A stretch of 64,000 bases of DNA from Paraburkholderia ferrariae NBRC 106233 (GCF_000685035.1 NZ_BAYB01000015.1:159726-223725); one strand, 5' to 3'; counted from the stretch's first letter, positions 44,039-53,785 are shown. Program-made: numbers and translations. Notes: generated by a model not told the origin, from the letters alone.

Positions 44039-47000
44039 TTACTGCGCCGGGCGCTGGGTTTCGACCTGCTGCATCGGCGTCGGATCGACCGGCGGCAGCG
44101 GCTTGCGCTCGCGCGGCACGCGGGCCGGCTTCGCGATCAGCGCGGCAGCGTCCTGGGCGGCGCGCAGCTTGTCGCCGTCGGTGTTGACCCAGACGAGGCC
44201 GGCTGCGGCCAGCATCGGTGCCAGCGTATCCGACGTAAGCGCGGCCGGGCTCGCAGCAGCCTGCGTGGCAGGCTGCGTCACGGGCATTGCGGGTTCGACC
44301 GAGGCCGGTGCGGCGGCAGGTTGCACCACCGGCTCGGCCGCGTGCACCCCGGCAACGGCTTCCGCCGCTGCCGGCGCTTCCACGCGGTCTTCGCGGGCTG
44401 CGGGCGCTTCGACATGGACCGGTGCGGGCTCTGCGGCGGGCGCCGTCTCTACAACCGGGGCCGGTTCCGCTGCAACCGGGGCTGCCGGAGCAGCCGCGGC
44501 GGGCTCGACGACTGCCGGTGCCGGCGACGGCTCGACAGCTTCGACCACGGGTGCCGCTTCAACCGGGGCAATCGCCTCGATATGCGACTCGACGTGGGTT
44601 GCCGCGACCTGCGCGGTTTCCGGCAGCGCCGTCACGACCACGGTCTCGGTAGCCACGGCATGCACGATCGCCTGCGTCGATTGCGCTTCGGCGTGAGCTT
44701 CCACGGGCTGCGGGGCGACCGGGGCGACAATCGGAGCCGCGCTTTCCACTGCGGCCTCTTCGCCTTCCTCGGCGTCCGTGCCGTCTTCCAGCGTGCCTTC
44801 GGCGCTTGCGCCGGCCACGCCTTCTGCTTCACGCTCGCGACGACCGCCACGGCGGCCGCGACGGCGGCGGCGGCGTTCCTCGCCCTCGCGCGGTGTGCCG
44901 GCGTCTTCATCGCCCACACCGGCTGCAACGCCTTCGGCCGTTACCGCCCCAGCGTTTTCGACGCTGGCGGCATCGAGGCGCGCTTCTTGTGCCTCGGCGG
45001 CTTCTGCCTGCTGCGGACGACGGCGCTCGCCCCGTTCAGCGCGCTCGCCCCGTTCGCGGCGCTCACCGCGTTCCTGGCGCTCGCCGCGCGTCGCGCCGGC
45101 TTCCGCCTGCTCGCTGCGCGGCTCACCCCGCTCCACACGCTCGATGCGCTGGTCGCGCGGCTCGCGTTCGGCACGGCTCTCGCGACCCTCACGGCCTTCG
45201 CGTCCTTCACGACCCTCACGGGCTTCGCGCGGTGCGCGTCCCTCGCGGGTATCGCGCGGTTCGCGTTCCTCGCGGCGTGCCGACGGCTGGCCGGTGCGTG
45301 CGCCGCCCGCGGCTTCGCCACGGCCGGCGGCTGCCTCGCGCCCGCCGGCGCGGCGGTTGCGGTTGCGATCGCCGCCGCTTCCTGCCGCGGCCTTTTCGCC
45401 GCGCTCCGCGCGCTCGCCGCGCGCTTCGCGGGCCGGACGGCCTGCCTTGTCCTGGGCGGTCGGCGCGGGTGCGGCGACCGGTGCCGGCGCGCCGCCGAAG
45501 AGGCGCTTGATCCAGCCGAAGAAACCGCCGCCGGCTACTGCTGCCGTGGCGACAGGCACCGGCGCGACTTCGACGGGCCGTGCCGCCGCCGTCGGGGCCG
45601 GACGCTCGGGCGTGATGCCCTTCACCGCGGCTTCCTGCTTGGGCTTGGCTTCGGCCGTGCGCTTGCTGTAGCCGGTTTCCGATTCGAGCTCGCGAGCCGC
45701 TTCCTCGGCCATCTTCCACGAGGCGCGCGGATCGTCGAGGCGCGCGTCGTCGTGGCGCAGGCGCTCGAGCTTGTAGTGCGGCGTTTCGAGGTGCTTGTTC
45801 GGGATCAGCACGACGCCGACCTTGAAGCGCGACTCGATCTTGTTGATTTCCGAACGTTTTTCGTTGAGCAGGAAGGCGGTCACTTCGACCGGCACCTGGC
45901 AGTGGATCGCCGCGGTGTTTTCCTTCATCGCCTCTTCCTGGATGATGCGCAGGACCTGAAGCGCCGACGATTCGGTGTCGCGGATGTGGCCCGTGCCGTT
46001 ACAGCGCGGGCAGGTGACGTGGCTGCCTTCCGAGAGGGCCGGGCGCAGGCGCTGGCGCGAGAGCTCCATCAGGCCGAAGCGCGAGATCTTGCCCATCTGC
46101 ACGCGGGCGCGGTCGTGGCGCAGCGCGTCTTTGAGGCGCTGTTCGACTTCGCGCTGGCTCTTGGCCGACTCCATGTCGATGAAGTCGATCACGATCAGGC
46201 CGCCCAGGTCGCGCAGACGCAACTGGCGCGCCACTTCGTCGGCGGCTTCGAGGTTGGTGCGCGCGGCGGTTTCCTCGATGTCGGCGCCCTTGGTCGCGCG
46301 CGCCGAGTTCACGTCGATGGCGACGAGCGCCTCGGTGTGGTCGATCACGATCGCGCCGCCCGAGGGCAGCGGCACCGTGCGCGAGTACGCCGTCTCGATC
46401 TGGTGCTCGATCTGGAAGCGCGAGAAGAGCGGCACGTCGTCGTGGTACCGCTTCACCTTGTTGACATTGTCCGGCATCACGATGTCCATGAAGGCGCGCG
46501 CCTGGTCATGAATCTCGGTGGTGTCGATGAGGATTTCGCCGATGTCGGGCTGGAAGTAGTCGCGGATCGCGCGGATCACGAGGCTCGATTCCAGATAGAT
46601 CAGCATCGGCTGGCCGGTCGTGCCGGCTTGCGACGCGGATTCGATCGCGCGCCACAGTTGCAGCAGATAGTTCAGGTCCCACTGGAGCTCTTCGGCGGAG
46701 CGGCCGATACCGGCCGTGCGCGCGATGATGCTCATGCCGTCCGGCAGTTGCAGCTGCGCCATGGTTTCGCGCAGTTCCTGACGGTCGTCGCCCTCGATGC
46801 GGCGCGACACGCCGCCGCCGCGCGGGTTGTTCGGCATGAGCACGAGGTAGCGGCCGGCGAGCGAGATGAAGGTGGTGAGCGCCGCGCCCTTGTTGCCGCG
46901 CTCTTCCTTCTCGACCTGAACGATCAGTTCCTGGCCTTCCTTGAGGGCGTCCTGGATGCGCGCGCTGCGCATGTCCACGCCTTCGCGGAAGTACTGGCGG

Positions 47001-47221
47001 GCGACTTCCTTGAACGGCAGGAAGCCGTGGCGGTCTTCGCCATAGTTGACGAAGCACGCTTCGAGCGAGGGCTCGATGCGGGTGATGATCCCCTTGTAGA
47101 TATTGCCTTTGCGCTGTTCGCGCCCGGCGGTTTCGATGTCGATGTCGATCAGCTTCTGTCCATCGACGATGGCGACGCGCAGCTCTTCCTGCTGCGTCGC
47201 GTTGAACAGCATTCGTTTCAT
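44039..47221 (-). CDS. rne: Ribonuclease E
   Basis: A 1060-residue endoribonuclease, core of the RNA degradosome. The catalytic N-terminal half (about 1-500) has the S1 domain (IYKGIITRIEPSLEACFVNY), the DNase I-like site residues (VAIDVNSARAT, DFIDME), and the zinc link CPRCNGTG between subunits. The C-terminal half is long, Pro/Ala/Glu/Arg-rich and disordered (REREPRD-type repeats), as expected for the degradosome scaffold. The low-complexity region makes many overlapping false reading frames. GGAG lies in the leader before the start. A T-rich terminator follows. Confidence 0.97.
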   Translation of the reverse strand: MKRMLFNATQQEELRVAIVDGQKLIDIDIETAGREQRKGNIYKGIITRIEPSLEACFVNYGEDRHGFLPFKEVARQYFREGVDMRSARIQDALKEGQELIVQVEKEERGNKGAALTTFISLAGRYLVLMPNNPRGGGVSRRIEGDDRQELRETMAQLQLPDGMSIIARTAGIGRSAEELQWDLNYLLQLWRAIESASQAGTTGQPMLIYLESSLVIRAIRDYFQPDIGEILIDTTEIHDQARAFMDIVMPDNVNKVKRYHDDVPLFSRFQIEHQIETAYSRTVPLPSGGAIVIDHTEALVAIDVNSARATKGADIEETAARTNLEAADEVARQLRLRDLGGLIVIDFIDMESAKSQREVEQRLKDALRHDRARVQMGKISRFGLMELSRQRLRPALSEGSHVTCPRCNGTGHIRDTESSALQVLRIIQEEAMKENTAAIHCQVPVEVTAFLLNEKRSEINKIESRFKVGVVLIPNKHLETPHYKLERLRHDDARLDDPRASWKMAEEAARELESETGYSKRTAEAKPKQEAAVKGITPERPAPTAAARPVEVAPVPVATAAVAGGGFFGWIKRLFGGAPAPVAAPAPTAQDKAGRPAREARGERAERGEKAAAGSGGDRNRNRRAGGREAAAGRGEAAGGARTGQPSARREEREPRDTREGRAPREAREGREGREGREGRESRAEREPRDQRIERVERGEPRSEQAEAGATRGERQERGERRERGERAERGERRRPQQAEAAEAQEARLDAASVENAGAVTAEGVAAGVGDEDAGTPREGEERRRRRRGRRGGRREREAEGVAGASAEGTLEDGTDAEEGEEAAVESAAPIVAPVAPQPVEAHAEAQSTQAIVHAVATETVVVTALPETAQVAATHVESHIEAIAPVEAAPVVEAVEPSPAPAVVEPAAAAPAAPVAAEPAPVVETAPAAEPAPVHVEAPAAREDRVEAPAAAEAVAGVHAAEPVVQPAAAPASVEPAMPVTQPATQAAASPAALTSDTLAPMLAAAGLVWVNTDGDKLRAAQDAAALIAKPARVPRERKPLPPVDPTPMQQVETQRPAQ

Positions 47222-48076
47222 TGAACGGCTCCAGAGCAGCTTCGCGCGCGGCCCGTTGCGGCGCCGGGCATGGAGCCGGGCGGCACGGGGCGGGCAGCGG
47301 CATGCCGCACCTTATCGTGTTGTCACAAGCACGCGGGAGCAGGAACGATGGCGGGGAGAATTGCCTGGATTGCGCCCAGCCGGGTCGCGCGCAGTAAAAA
47401 AAACTGCGGCGCCCGGGCGGGCTGCGGGGCTCATGCGAATACGGCTTCAACAAGCGGCACGACTCGCCGCGGGAGTGCGACGGCGCGTGTTTCCTGTGCT
47501 TCCAATCCGTCTGCCGGGCGCTGGGTGTGCGATGCGGGGCATCGCTGTGCCGAAAACGCACTACCGCAGCAGGCATCGACCGCAGCGGCGAACCGCGCGC
47601 GCTGCTGGCCGGATCAGGTTCGCGGCCGCCGGTATTCGGCCGGCCGCGTACGGGAAGCTTTCAGGTTACGCCCGTCTTCCCCCTCGGGGTGTCTCGCCAC
47701 TTTTGACGTCGCCATGTCCTGCACGTTGCACAGGACGCTTCGGGCGCTCGCCGTATTTCGCCACCGGCGCGTCCTCTCGCGGGTCGCCTCGACCGCGCGG
47801 CGGGATTCGCCGGATGAATTCTTTATACCAACCTTCCGTTACCGTCGGAGTCCGTTTCTGACCGAACGTGCCTGTGGGCGCCATCCCTGCCGATGCGGAT
47901 TTCCGTGCGTGCAACTCGTTGCTTCTCTACTTTCAGGGCAAGCAACACGCCCCGGGCGCAAGTAAAATAACGGTTTATCGCTTGCTGCCTGCGCGCGCAG
48001 CGCGGTCTTCGGACCTCCCGGAGCTTTTGGCCGTTTGGTCAACCGTCGCGCGAGCGTTGGGCAAATTATATTCAGA
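47222..48076. other. Divergent rne / rluC intergenic region (rne leader)
   Basis: 855 bp with no convincing gene. In enteric bacteria the divergent rne has a long 5' leader that mediates autoregulation by RNase E. A stem with arms GCAGT and ACTGC around seven As on the plus strand (U7 loop in the rne-strand RNA) lies at 47387-47412, with an outer GCGC extension, 166-191 nt upstream of the rne start. TAAAAT near 47968 is a possible -10 in the rluC direction, without a convincing -35. Confidence 0.5.
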
Positions 48077-49147
48077 ATGAAAGGGTTAGGCAAAATATCC
48101 CAGAATCAGGTCGCAAGCGACCAGGTTTCTTTCGTCGAAATCGATGAGAGTTCGGCCGGTCAGCGCATCGACAATTTCCTCCTGCGCGTCTGCAAAGGCG
48201 TGCCCAAAAGCCATATCTACCGGATTCTGCGCAGCGGCGAAGTGCGCGTGAACAAGGGCCGGATCGACGCGCAATACCGGCTCGCCGAAGGCGACGTGGT
48301 GCGCGTGCCGCCCATTCGTACGGCGCAGGCGAGCGCGCCCGCGCAGGCGGCTCATGTGCCGGCCGGGCAATTTCCGGTGCTCTACGAGGACGAGGCCCTC
48401 CTCGTGATCGACAAGCCGGCCGGCGTGGCCGTCCACGGCGGCAGCGGCGTGGCGTTCGGGGTGATCGAGCAGTTGCGCGAAGCGCGGCCGCACGGCAAAT
48501 TCCTCGAACTGGTGCATCGGCTCGACCGCGAGACGTCCGGCATTCTCATGCTGGCCAAAAAACGCGCCGCGCTGGTGGGCCTGCACGAGCAGATCCGCGA
48601 GAATCGCATGGACAAGCGCTACTACGCGTGCGTCCACGGCGACTGGGCGGCCGACTGGGGCCGCCGCCGGGCGGTCAAGGAGCCGCTTCACAAGTTCCTG
48701 ACCCCGGAAGGGGAGCGCCGCGTGCGCGTGCAGCCGGACGGCCTGCCTTCGCACACGGTCTTCAACCTCGTCGAGCGCTGGCCCGAGTACGCCTGGCTCG
48801 AAGCCGAACTGAAGACCGGGCGCACGCACCAGATCCGCGTGCACCTCGCGCATCTCGGGCTGCCCATCGTCGGCGACGCCAAGTACGGCGATTTCGCGCT
48901 GAACAAGGCGCTCGCGCGGCAAGGGGCGGACCCCGGCATCAAGCGCATGTTCCTGCATGCGTACCGGCTCAAGCTCGCGCACCCCATTACGGGCGAGACG
49001 CTGCAGTTCGAGGCGCCGCTGCCCGCCGAATGCCGGCGCTTCGTGGAATCCCTGCGCGCGCAGCGCGAAGGGGGCCAGGGGAGCGAGGGAAGCGGGCGCG
49101 GCGAACAGGACGATGGCGCGGGCCGATCCGCTGCACAATCCGACTAG
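48077..49147 (+). CDS. rluC: 23S rRNA pseudouridine synthase RluC
   Basis: A 356-residue RluA-family enzyme that makes pseudouridines 955, 2504 and 2580 in 23S rRNA. An N-terminal S4 domain (GQRIDNFLLRVCKGVPKSHI through GEVRVNKGRI) is followed by the catalytic domain with catalytic Asp in HRLDRETSGILMLAKK and the late KTGRTHQIRVHLAHLGLPIV. The start at 48077 (MKGLGKISQNQVAS) is the conserved one. It is divergent from rne and followed by a HAD hydrolase gene. Confidence 0.95.
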   Translation: MKGLGKISQNQVASDQVSFVEIDESSAGQRIDNFLLRVCKGVPKSHIYRILRSGEVRVNKGRIDAQYRLAEGDVVRVPPIRTAQASAPAQAAHVPAGQFPVLYEDEALLVIDKPAGVAVHGGSGVAFGVIEQLREARPHGKFLELVHRLDRETSGILMLAKKRAALVGLHEQIRENRMDKRYYACVHGDWAADWGRRRAVKEPLHKFLTPEGERRVRVQPDGLPSHTVFNLVERWPEYAWLEAELKTGRTHQIRVHLAHLGLPIVGDAKYGDFALNKALARQGADPGIKRMFLHAYRLKLAHPITGETLQFEAPLPAECRRFVESLRAQREGGQGSEGSGRGEQDDGAGRSAAQSD

Positions 49148-49186
49148 CCGCACCGACTGGAACGACACTGTTTGGAGAAGGACCGC

Positions 49187-49846
49187 ATGGCCCGAGAGCA
49201 ATTTGACCTGATTGTGTTCGACTGGGACGGTACGCTGATGGACTCGACCGCCCACATTACCCGCAGCATCCAGGCATCGTGCCGCGACTTGGGCCTGCCC
49301 GTGCCCGGCGACGAAGCGGCGAGCTACGTGATCGGGCTGGGGTTGCGCGAGGCGCTGTCGATTGCCGCGCCCACGCTCGATCCTGCCGATTACCCGCGGC
49401 TTGTCGAGCGCTACCGCGTGCACTACCTGCTCAACGAGCAGAAGACCGAGCTTTTCGTGGGCGTGCGCGAGATGCTGGCGGAGTTGCGCGAGGTGGGCTA
49501 CCTGCTGGCCGTGGCGACGGGCAAGAGCCGCGTCGGCCTGAACCGCGCGCTCGACGAGGCGCGCCTGACGAGCCTCTTCGACGGCACGCGCTGCGCCGAC
49601 GAAACCTTCTCGAAGCCGCATCCGGCCATGCTCCACGAACTCACGCGCGAACTGGGGCAGGATCCGGCGCGCACGCTCATGATCGGCGACACCACGCACG
49701 ACCTGCAGATGGCGATCAACGCCGGCATGGCGGGCGTGGGCGTGGCCTACGGCGCGCATGCGTCGGGCTCGCTCGAGGCGCTTTCGCCGCGCTACGTTGC
49801 TCCCGACGTGGCCGCGCTGGCCGCCTGGCTGCGGGAGCACGCATGA
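49187..49846 (+). CDS. HAD-IA family hydrolase (phosphoglycolate phosphatase-like)
   Basis: A 219-residue HAD phosphatase with cap domain. Motif I FDWDGTLMDST, motif II AVATGKSRVG, motif III KPHPAMLHE and motif IV GDTTHDLQMAINAGM are all present. Substrate is not certain; phosphoglycolate-type is the family guess. GGAGAAGGACCGC precedes the start. The stop overlaps the Rieske gene start (ATGA), so the two are coupled. Confidence 0.9.
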   Translation: MAREQFDLIVFDWDGTLMDSTAHITRSIQASCRDLGLPVPGDEAASYVIGLGLREALSIAAPTLDPADYPRLVERYRVHYLLNEQKTELFVGVREMLAELREVGYLLAVATGKSRVGLNRALDEARLTSLFDGTRCADETFSKPHPAMLHELTRELGQDPARTLMIGDTTHDLQMAINAGMAGVGVAYGAHASGSLEALSPRYVAPDVAALAAWLREHA

Positions 49847-50235
49847 CGCAGACGCTGCTCGATCCGGTGCGCGTCTGTGCCGCCGAAGAACTGGCCGACG
49901 GCGGCGCGGGCCGGCGGATGAACGCCACCTACGCCGGCGGCGACGCCGTGGTGTTCTTCGTGCGCTATGGCGGGGAGGTGTACGGCTACCTGAACCGCTG
50001 CGCCCACGTGCCGATGGAGCTCGACTGGGTAGAGGGCCAGTTCTTCGAATCGTCGGGCCTATACTTGATGTGCGCGACGCACGGGGCGATCTACCAGCCC
50101 GACACCGGCAAATGCGTCGGCGGGCCGTGCCGCGGCGCCCGCTTGCGGGCGGTGCGCGTCGAAGAACGGGACACGCCCGAGGGGCGTGCGGTATTCTGGC
50201 TTCCCGACGACGCCCTGCATCCGGCCCAACCCTGA
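49843..50235 (+). CDS. Small Rieske [2Fe-2S] protein
   Basis: A 130-residue Rieske-type ferredoxin with the cluster motif C-x-H (CAHVP) and C-x-x-H (CATHGAIYQP). The protein is one Rieske domain with no oxygenase part, so it could be an electron carrier or subunit of an oxygenase. No partner is evident. It overlaps the HAD gene by 4 bp and is followed closely by sppA. Confidence 0.9.
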   Translation: MTQTLLDPVRVCAAEELADGGAGRRMNATYAGGDAVVFFVRYGGEVYGYLNRCAHVPMELDWVEGQFFESSGLYLMCATHGAIYQPDTGKCVGGPCRGARLRAVRVEERDTPEGRAVFWLPDDALHPAQP

Positions 50236-50250
50236 CCATCCACCGCACGC

Positions 50251-51249
50251 ATGTCCGACAATCTGACCCCTGAACCGAACGAACCGGCGCGTCCGTCTTC
50301 GGCAGACCGCAACGCGCCCGGCTGGGAGCGCGAGGCGCTGGAGCGCATCGCGCTGGCCGCGATCCACGAGCAGCGCGCGGCGCGGCGCTGGCGGATCTTT
50401 TTCCGCTTCGCCTTTCTCGCCGTGCTGGTGGTGATCGCCTGGAGCGTGCTCGATTTTTCCGGCGCACGCGTGGAGAGCGAGGGGCGGCATACGGCGCTGG
50501 TGTCGCTCGACGGCGAAATCGCCTCGGATACGAGCGCGAACGCCGAAGATATCAACAGCGCGCTCGACAGCGCCTTCGACGACGACGGCACGGCCGGCGT
50601 GATCCTGCATATCGACAGCCCCGGCGGCAGCCCCGTGCAGGCGAGCATCATCAACGACGAAATCCAGCGCCTGCGCAAGAAGTATCCGGCGATCCCGCTC
50701 TACGTCGTGGTGGGCGACATGTGCGCTTCGGGCGGCTATTACGTCGCGGCGGCCGCCGACAAGATCTATGTCAACAAGGCGAGCATCGTCGGCTCGATCG
50801 GCGTGCTGATGGACGGTTTCGGCTTCACCGGGCTGATGGACAAGCTCGGCGTGCAGCGGCGCCTGCGCACCGCGGGCGCGAACAAGGGCTTCTTCGACCC
50901 GTTCTCGCCCGATACGCCGCAGATGGACGCCCATGCCCAGGACATGCTCGACCAGATCCACCAGCAGTTCATCGACGCCGTGAAGGCCGGCCGCGGCAAG
51001 CGCCTGCACGAGTCGCCGGACATCTTCTCCGGCCTGTTCTGGACCGGCGAGAAGAGCGTGGAACTGGGTCTGGCCGACGGCTACGGCGACACCGACTACG
51101 TGGCCCGCGAGGTCATCAAGGCCCCCGACATCGTCGATTACACGGTCAAGCAAAGCCTGACCGACCGCGTCGCGAAGCGCTTTGGCGCGGCGGTGGGATC
51201 GGCGGCGATGCATGCGCTGATCGCGGGCGGGCAGATGGTGGTTCGCTAA
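50251..51249 (+). CDS. S49 family signal peptide peptidase SppA-like
   Basis: A 332-residue membrane-anchored serine peptidase. A membrane segment (IFFRFAFLAVLVVIAWSVL, about 48-66) is followed by a periplasmic S49 domain with DSPGGSPVQAS, the catalytic Ser in DMCASGGYYVAAAADKIYVN and the general-base Lys in the VGSIGVLMDGFGFTG / DKLGVQRRL region. It is the short, single-domain form. It degrades leftover signal peptides or membrane proteins. It lies in the HAD-Rieske-sppA string. Confidence 0.92.
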   Translation: MSDNLTPEPNEPARPSSADRNAPGWEREALERIALAAIHEQRAARRWRIFFRFAFLAVLVVIAWSVLDFSGARVESEGRHTALVSLDGEIASDTSANAEDINSALDSAFDDDGTAGVILHIDSPGGSPVQASIINDEIQRLRKKYPAIPLYVVVGDMCASGGYYVAAAADKIYVNKASIVGSIGVLMDGFGFTGLMDKLGVQRRLRTAGANKGFFDPFSPDTPQMDAHAQDMLDQIHQQFIDAVKAGRGKRLHESPDIFSGLFWTGEKSVELGLADGYGDTDYVAREVIKAPDIVDYTVKQSLTDRVAKRFGAAVGSAAMHALIAGGQMVVR

Positions 51250-51286
51250 GGCTCGTGTTCGTGTACTAGCCGCGCTTTCCAGCGAC

Positions 51287-51323
51287 AAACGGCCGCTCGC
51301 GCGTCACGCGCGAGCGGCCGTTT
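51287..51323. terminator. Strong bidirectional terminator after sppA-like gene
   Basis: Perfect inverted repeat with arm AAACGGCCGCTCGCGCG, followed by TTTT on the plus strand. It lies between the convergent sppA-like and methyltransferase genes. Confidence 0.88.
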
Positions 51324-51355
51324 TGCCTTGATGGGGCAGTCTGGGGCAGTCCTGG

Positions 51356-52075
51356 TCAGACGGCGAGCAGCAGGAAGATCGCAGGCCGCTTGTGCAGCTC
51401 GGGGGCGGGCTTCTTCTTCCAGTCGGCCACCGTGCGGCTCACGATCGTCTCCGTGGGCAGCGTGAGGTCGGCGGCGACGCACACGAGCGTCGAGGGCGCG
51501 CAGCCGGCGAGCAGCGCGTCGAGCATCGTGCGGTTGCGGTAGGGCGTTTCGATGAAGATCTGCGTCTGCTTTGCCTTGCGCGAGTGCTGCTCCAGTTCGC
51601 GCAGCTTTTTCGCGCGTTCGTTGGCGTCGACCGGCAAATAGCCATGGAACGCGAAGCTCTGGCCGTTCAGGCCCGAAGCCATCAGCGCGAGCAGGATCGA
51701 ACTGGGCCCGACGAGCGGCACGACCTTGATGCCGCGTTCGTGCGCGCGCCGCACCAGCAGCGCGCCCGGGTCGGCCACGGCGGGCACGCCCGCTTCCGAG
51801 ACGAGCCCCGTATCGATGCCGGCGAGGAGCGGCGCGAGCAGCTTGTCGATCTCGCCCGCCGGCGTATTCACGTTGAGTTCGCGAATCTCGATTTCCTGGA
51901 TCGGGCGCGTCGTGCCGACCCGCTTGAGAAACGCGCGCGTCGTCTTGGCGTTCTCGCCGATATAGCTCGCGAGCGTGCCCGCGCGCTCGCGCACCGGCGC
52001 GGGCAGGACGGCTGCGAGGGTGGCTTCGTCGCCGTCGCCGAGCGTGTTCGGGATCAGATAGAGCGTGCCGGTCAT
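51356..52075 (-). CDS. Tetrapyrrole-methylase family SAM-dependent methyltransferase (RsmI-like)
   Basis: A 239-residue member of the same superfamily as RsmI (16S rRNA 2'-O-methyltransferase). SAM/substrate motifs LYLIPNTLGDGDEATL, LVSEAGVPAVADPGALLVRR and the KVVPLVGPSSILLALMASG loop are present. It is shorter than RsmI and may be a paralogue acting on a different RNA or small molecule. It overlaps the Maf gene by 4 bp (ATGA), so they are cotranscribed. Confidence 0.85.
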   Translation of the reverse strand: MTGTLYLIPNTLGDGDEATLAAVLPAPVRERAGTLASYIGENAKTTRAFLKRVGTTRPIQEIEIRELNVNTPAGEIDKLLAPLLAGIDTGLVSEAGVPAVADPGALLVRRAHERGIKVVPLVGPSSILLALMASGLNGQSFAFHGYLPVDANERAKKLRELEQHSRKAKQTQIFIETPYRNRTMLDALLAGCAPSTLVCVAADLTLPTETIVSRTVADWKKKPAPELHKRPAIFLLLAV

Positions 52076-52707
52076 TGCGCCTCCAGCAGCGGGTAGCCCG
52101 CGGCGAGCAGCATGCGCGTGAGCGCGATCAGCGGCAGGCCGATCAGCGCCGTGGGGTCGTCGGATTCGATCGCCTCCAGCAGCGCGATGCCGAGGCCCTC
52201 GGATTTTGCGCTACCCGCGCAGTCGTAGGGCTGTTCGGCGTGCAGATAGGCGTCGAGCGCGGCATCGGAGAGGCTGCGAAAGCGCACCGTCGTCACGACA
52301 TCGACGGTATCCGTTTGGCCAGTGGCGGTATCGAGCAGGCTGAGCGCACTATGGAACAGCACTTCGCGGCCGCGCATGGCCTGCAGTTGGGCGAGCGCGC
52401 GCTCGTGCGTGCCGGGCTTGCCGATCTGGAGGCCGTCGAAAGTCGCCACCTGATCCGACCCGATGACGAGCGTGCGGCCCGCCGTAGCGGGCAGGGCGTC
52501 TGCCACGGCCCGGGCTTTGGCTTGCGCGAGGCGCAGCGCCGTGGCTTCGGGGGTTTCGCCGGCGTGCGGCATTTCGTCGATGGCCGGCACGGCAGTGGTG
52601 AACGGAATGCGCAGCCGCTCCAGCAGCTCGCGGCGGTAGCGCGAACTGGAGCCGAGAATCAGCGCGGGCCGTTCAATGCCGGGGCGCGGGGAAGAGGAGT
52701 CCTGCAT
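52072..52707 (-). CDS. Maf/YceF family nucleotide pyrophosphatase
   Basis: A 211-residue Maf-family NTP pyrophosphatase. LILGSSSRYRRELLERLRIP, GSDQVATFDGLQIGKPG and YDCAGSAKSEGLGIALLEAI are the conserved blocks. The YceF subtype hydrolyses 7-methyl-GTP, and the sequence fits that group rather than the dTTP-type YhdE. Adjacency to yceD/rpmF is typical of proteobacteria. Divergent from yceD. Confidence 0.92.
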   Translation of the reverse strand: MQDSSSPRPGIERPALILGSSSRYRRELLERLRIPFTTAVPAIDEMPHAGETPEATALRLAQAKARAVADALPATAGRTLVIGSDQVATFDGLQIGKPGTHERALAQLQAMRGREVLFHSALSLLDTATGQTDTVDVVTTVRFRSLSDAALDAYLHAEQPYDCAGSAKSEGLGIALLEAIESDDPTALIGLPLIALTRMLLAAGYPLLEAQ

Positions 52708-52799
52708 GGTCGATCGAATGAAAAAAGAGGGGCGGATAATAGGACGAGGAAGTGGAAAACCGAGGTGATACAGGTACTTGCGTGCTGGTCGTTAAGTGT

Positions 52800-52828
52800 T
52801 TGACTCGAAAAGATAAAGGCGTTATGAT
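52800..52828 (+). promoter_or_regulatory. Sigma70-type promoter for yceD-rpmF-fab block
   Basis: TTGACT (52800-52805), 17 bp spacer, TATGAT (52823-52828) is close to consensus, 5 of 6 at both boxes. It is the best sigma70 match seen in the window. It lies about 300 bp before the yceD start, so the leader would be long. The whole 52708-53137 gap (430 bp) holds no convincing gene. Confidence 0.75.
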
Positions 52829-53137
52829 TTTGGGCTTTTCATCGGTGCGCTTGTTTCGCGCGTGCGCTTTAATAACGGTTTGTGGGTTTGTGCGGCTAGT
52901 GTCAACGTCGGTCGAGCCATAAAGCAAGACCCGCAAGCAAAACCCGCAGCAGCAAAGCCAGTAGCGGACGAGGCGCGGACTCCGGAGAAAATTCGCCCAG
53001 GCGGCGCCAGGGTGTGTCTGTTTATGCGACGATCCGGCAAAGGCGCTGTTTGTCACGCGATGCCACGCTGACCCCGTGTGCGAAGCGCGCAGCCCGCCAA
53101 TTTGCAACCGACTGAATGCCTCGTGGCAGGAGCGCAC

Positions 53138-53785
53138 ATGACCGAATCTACTGGCAAGCCCGCGGGCGCCGGCGTTTCGCTGAACCCGCGCGATCTCGAC
53201 ATCTTCGAATTCGCGCGCAGTGCTCGCGAGGCCGCAGGCGCCGTGCGACTTTCGCAACTGCCGCGCATGTTAAACGAAGTCCCGGCCGACGCGCCAGATC
53301 GCGATACGGTGTTCACGTGGCAGGCGGCGGGCTTTACGCAGCAGGAATTGCAGGACGACGGCACCGAAGGGCCGCAGCCGTATCTGCGGCTCGCGATTCA
53401 CGGCAGCGCCTGGCTTACGTGTCAGCGCTGCATCGGGCCCTACGAGCAGGCGTTCAATGCAGACCCGGTCTTCCGTATCGTCCAGACGGAAGAAGAGGCG
53501 GACGAGTTTCCGCTCGACGACGATGACGCCGATGTGATCGTGGGCTCGCGCCATTTCGATCTCGTCGACTTGATCGAAGAGGAGTTGTTGCTCTCGCTGC
53601 CGCTGGTGCCGAAGCACGAAGTCTGTCCGGCCATACACGAAAGCCTCGCCTCGGGTGCCGATGGCGCGGAAGGCGTGGATTCCGTGGACGACGTGCCGGA
53701 GCAGGAAGTCGAGACGGAAGAGCGCGTGAACCCGTTCGCGGCGCTCGAATCGCTCAAGAAGGACGGTCCTGGCAGCAAGCATTGA
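53138..53785 (+). CDS. yceD: YceD/DUF177 family protein
   Basis: A 215-residue protein of the YceD family, linked to 23S rRNA processing and ribosome assembly. The Cys pair in HGSAWLTCQRCIGPYEQAF (conserved CxxC) and the FDLVDLIEEELLLSLPLVPK / CPAIHES block are typical. GGCAGGAGCGCAC lies before the ATG. It is directly followed by rpmF, the usual arrangement. Confidence 0.93.
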   Translation: MTESTGKPAGAGVSLNPRDLDIFEFARSAREAAGAVRLSQLPRMLNEVPADAPDRDTVFTWQAAGFTQQELQDDGTEGPQPYLRLAIHGSAWLTCQRCIGPYEQAFNADPVFRIVQTEEEADEFPLDDDDADVIVGSRHFDLVDLIEEELLLSLPLVPKHEVCPAIHESLASGADGAEGVDSVDDVPEQEVETEERVNPFAALESLKKDGPGSKH

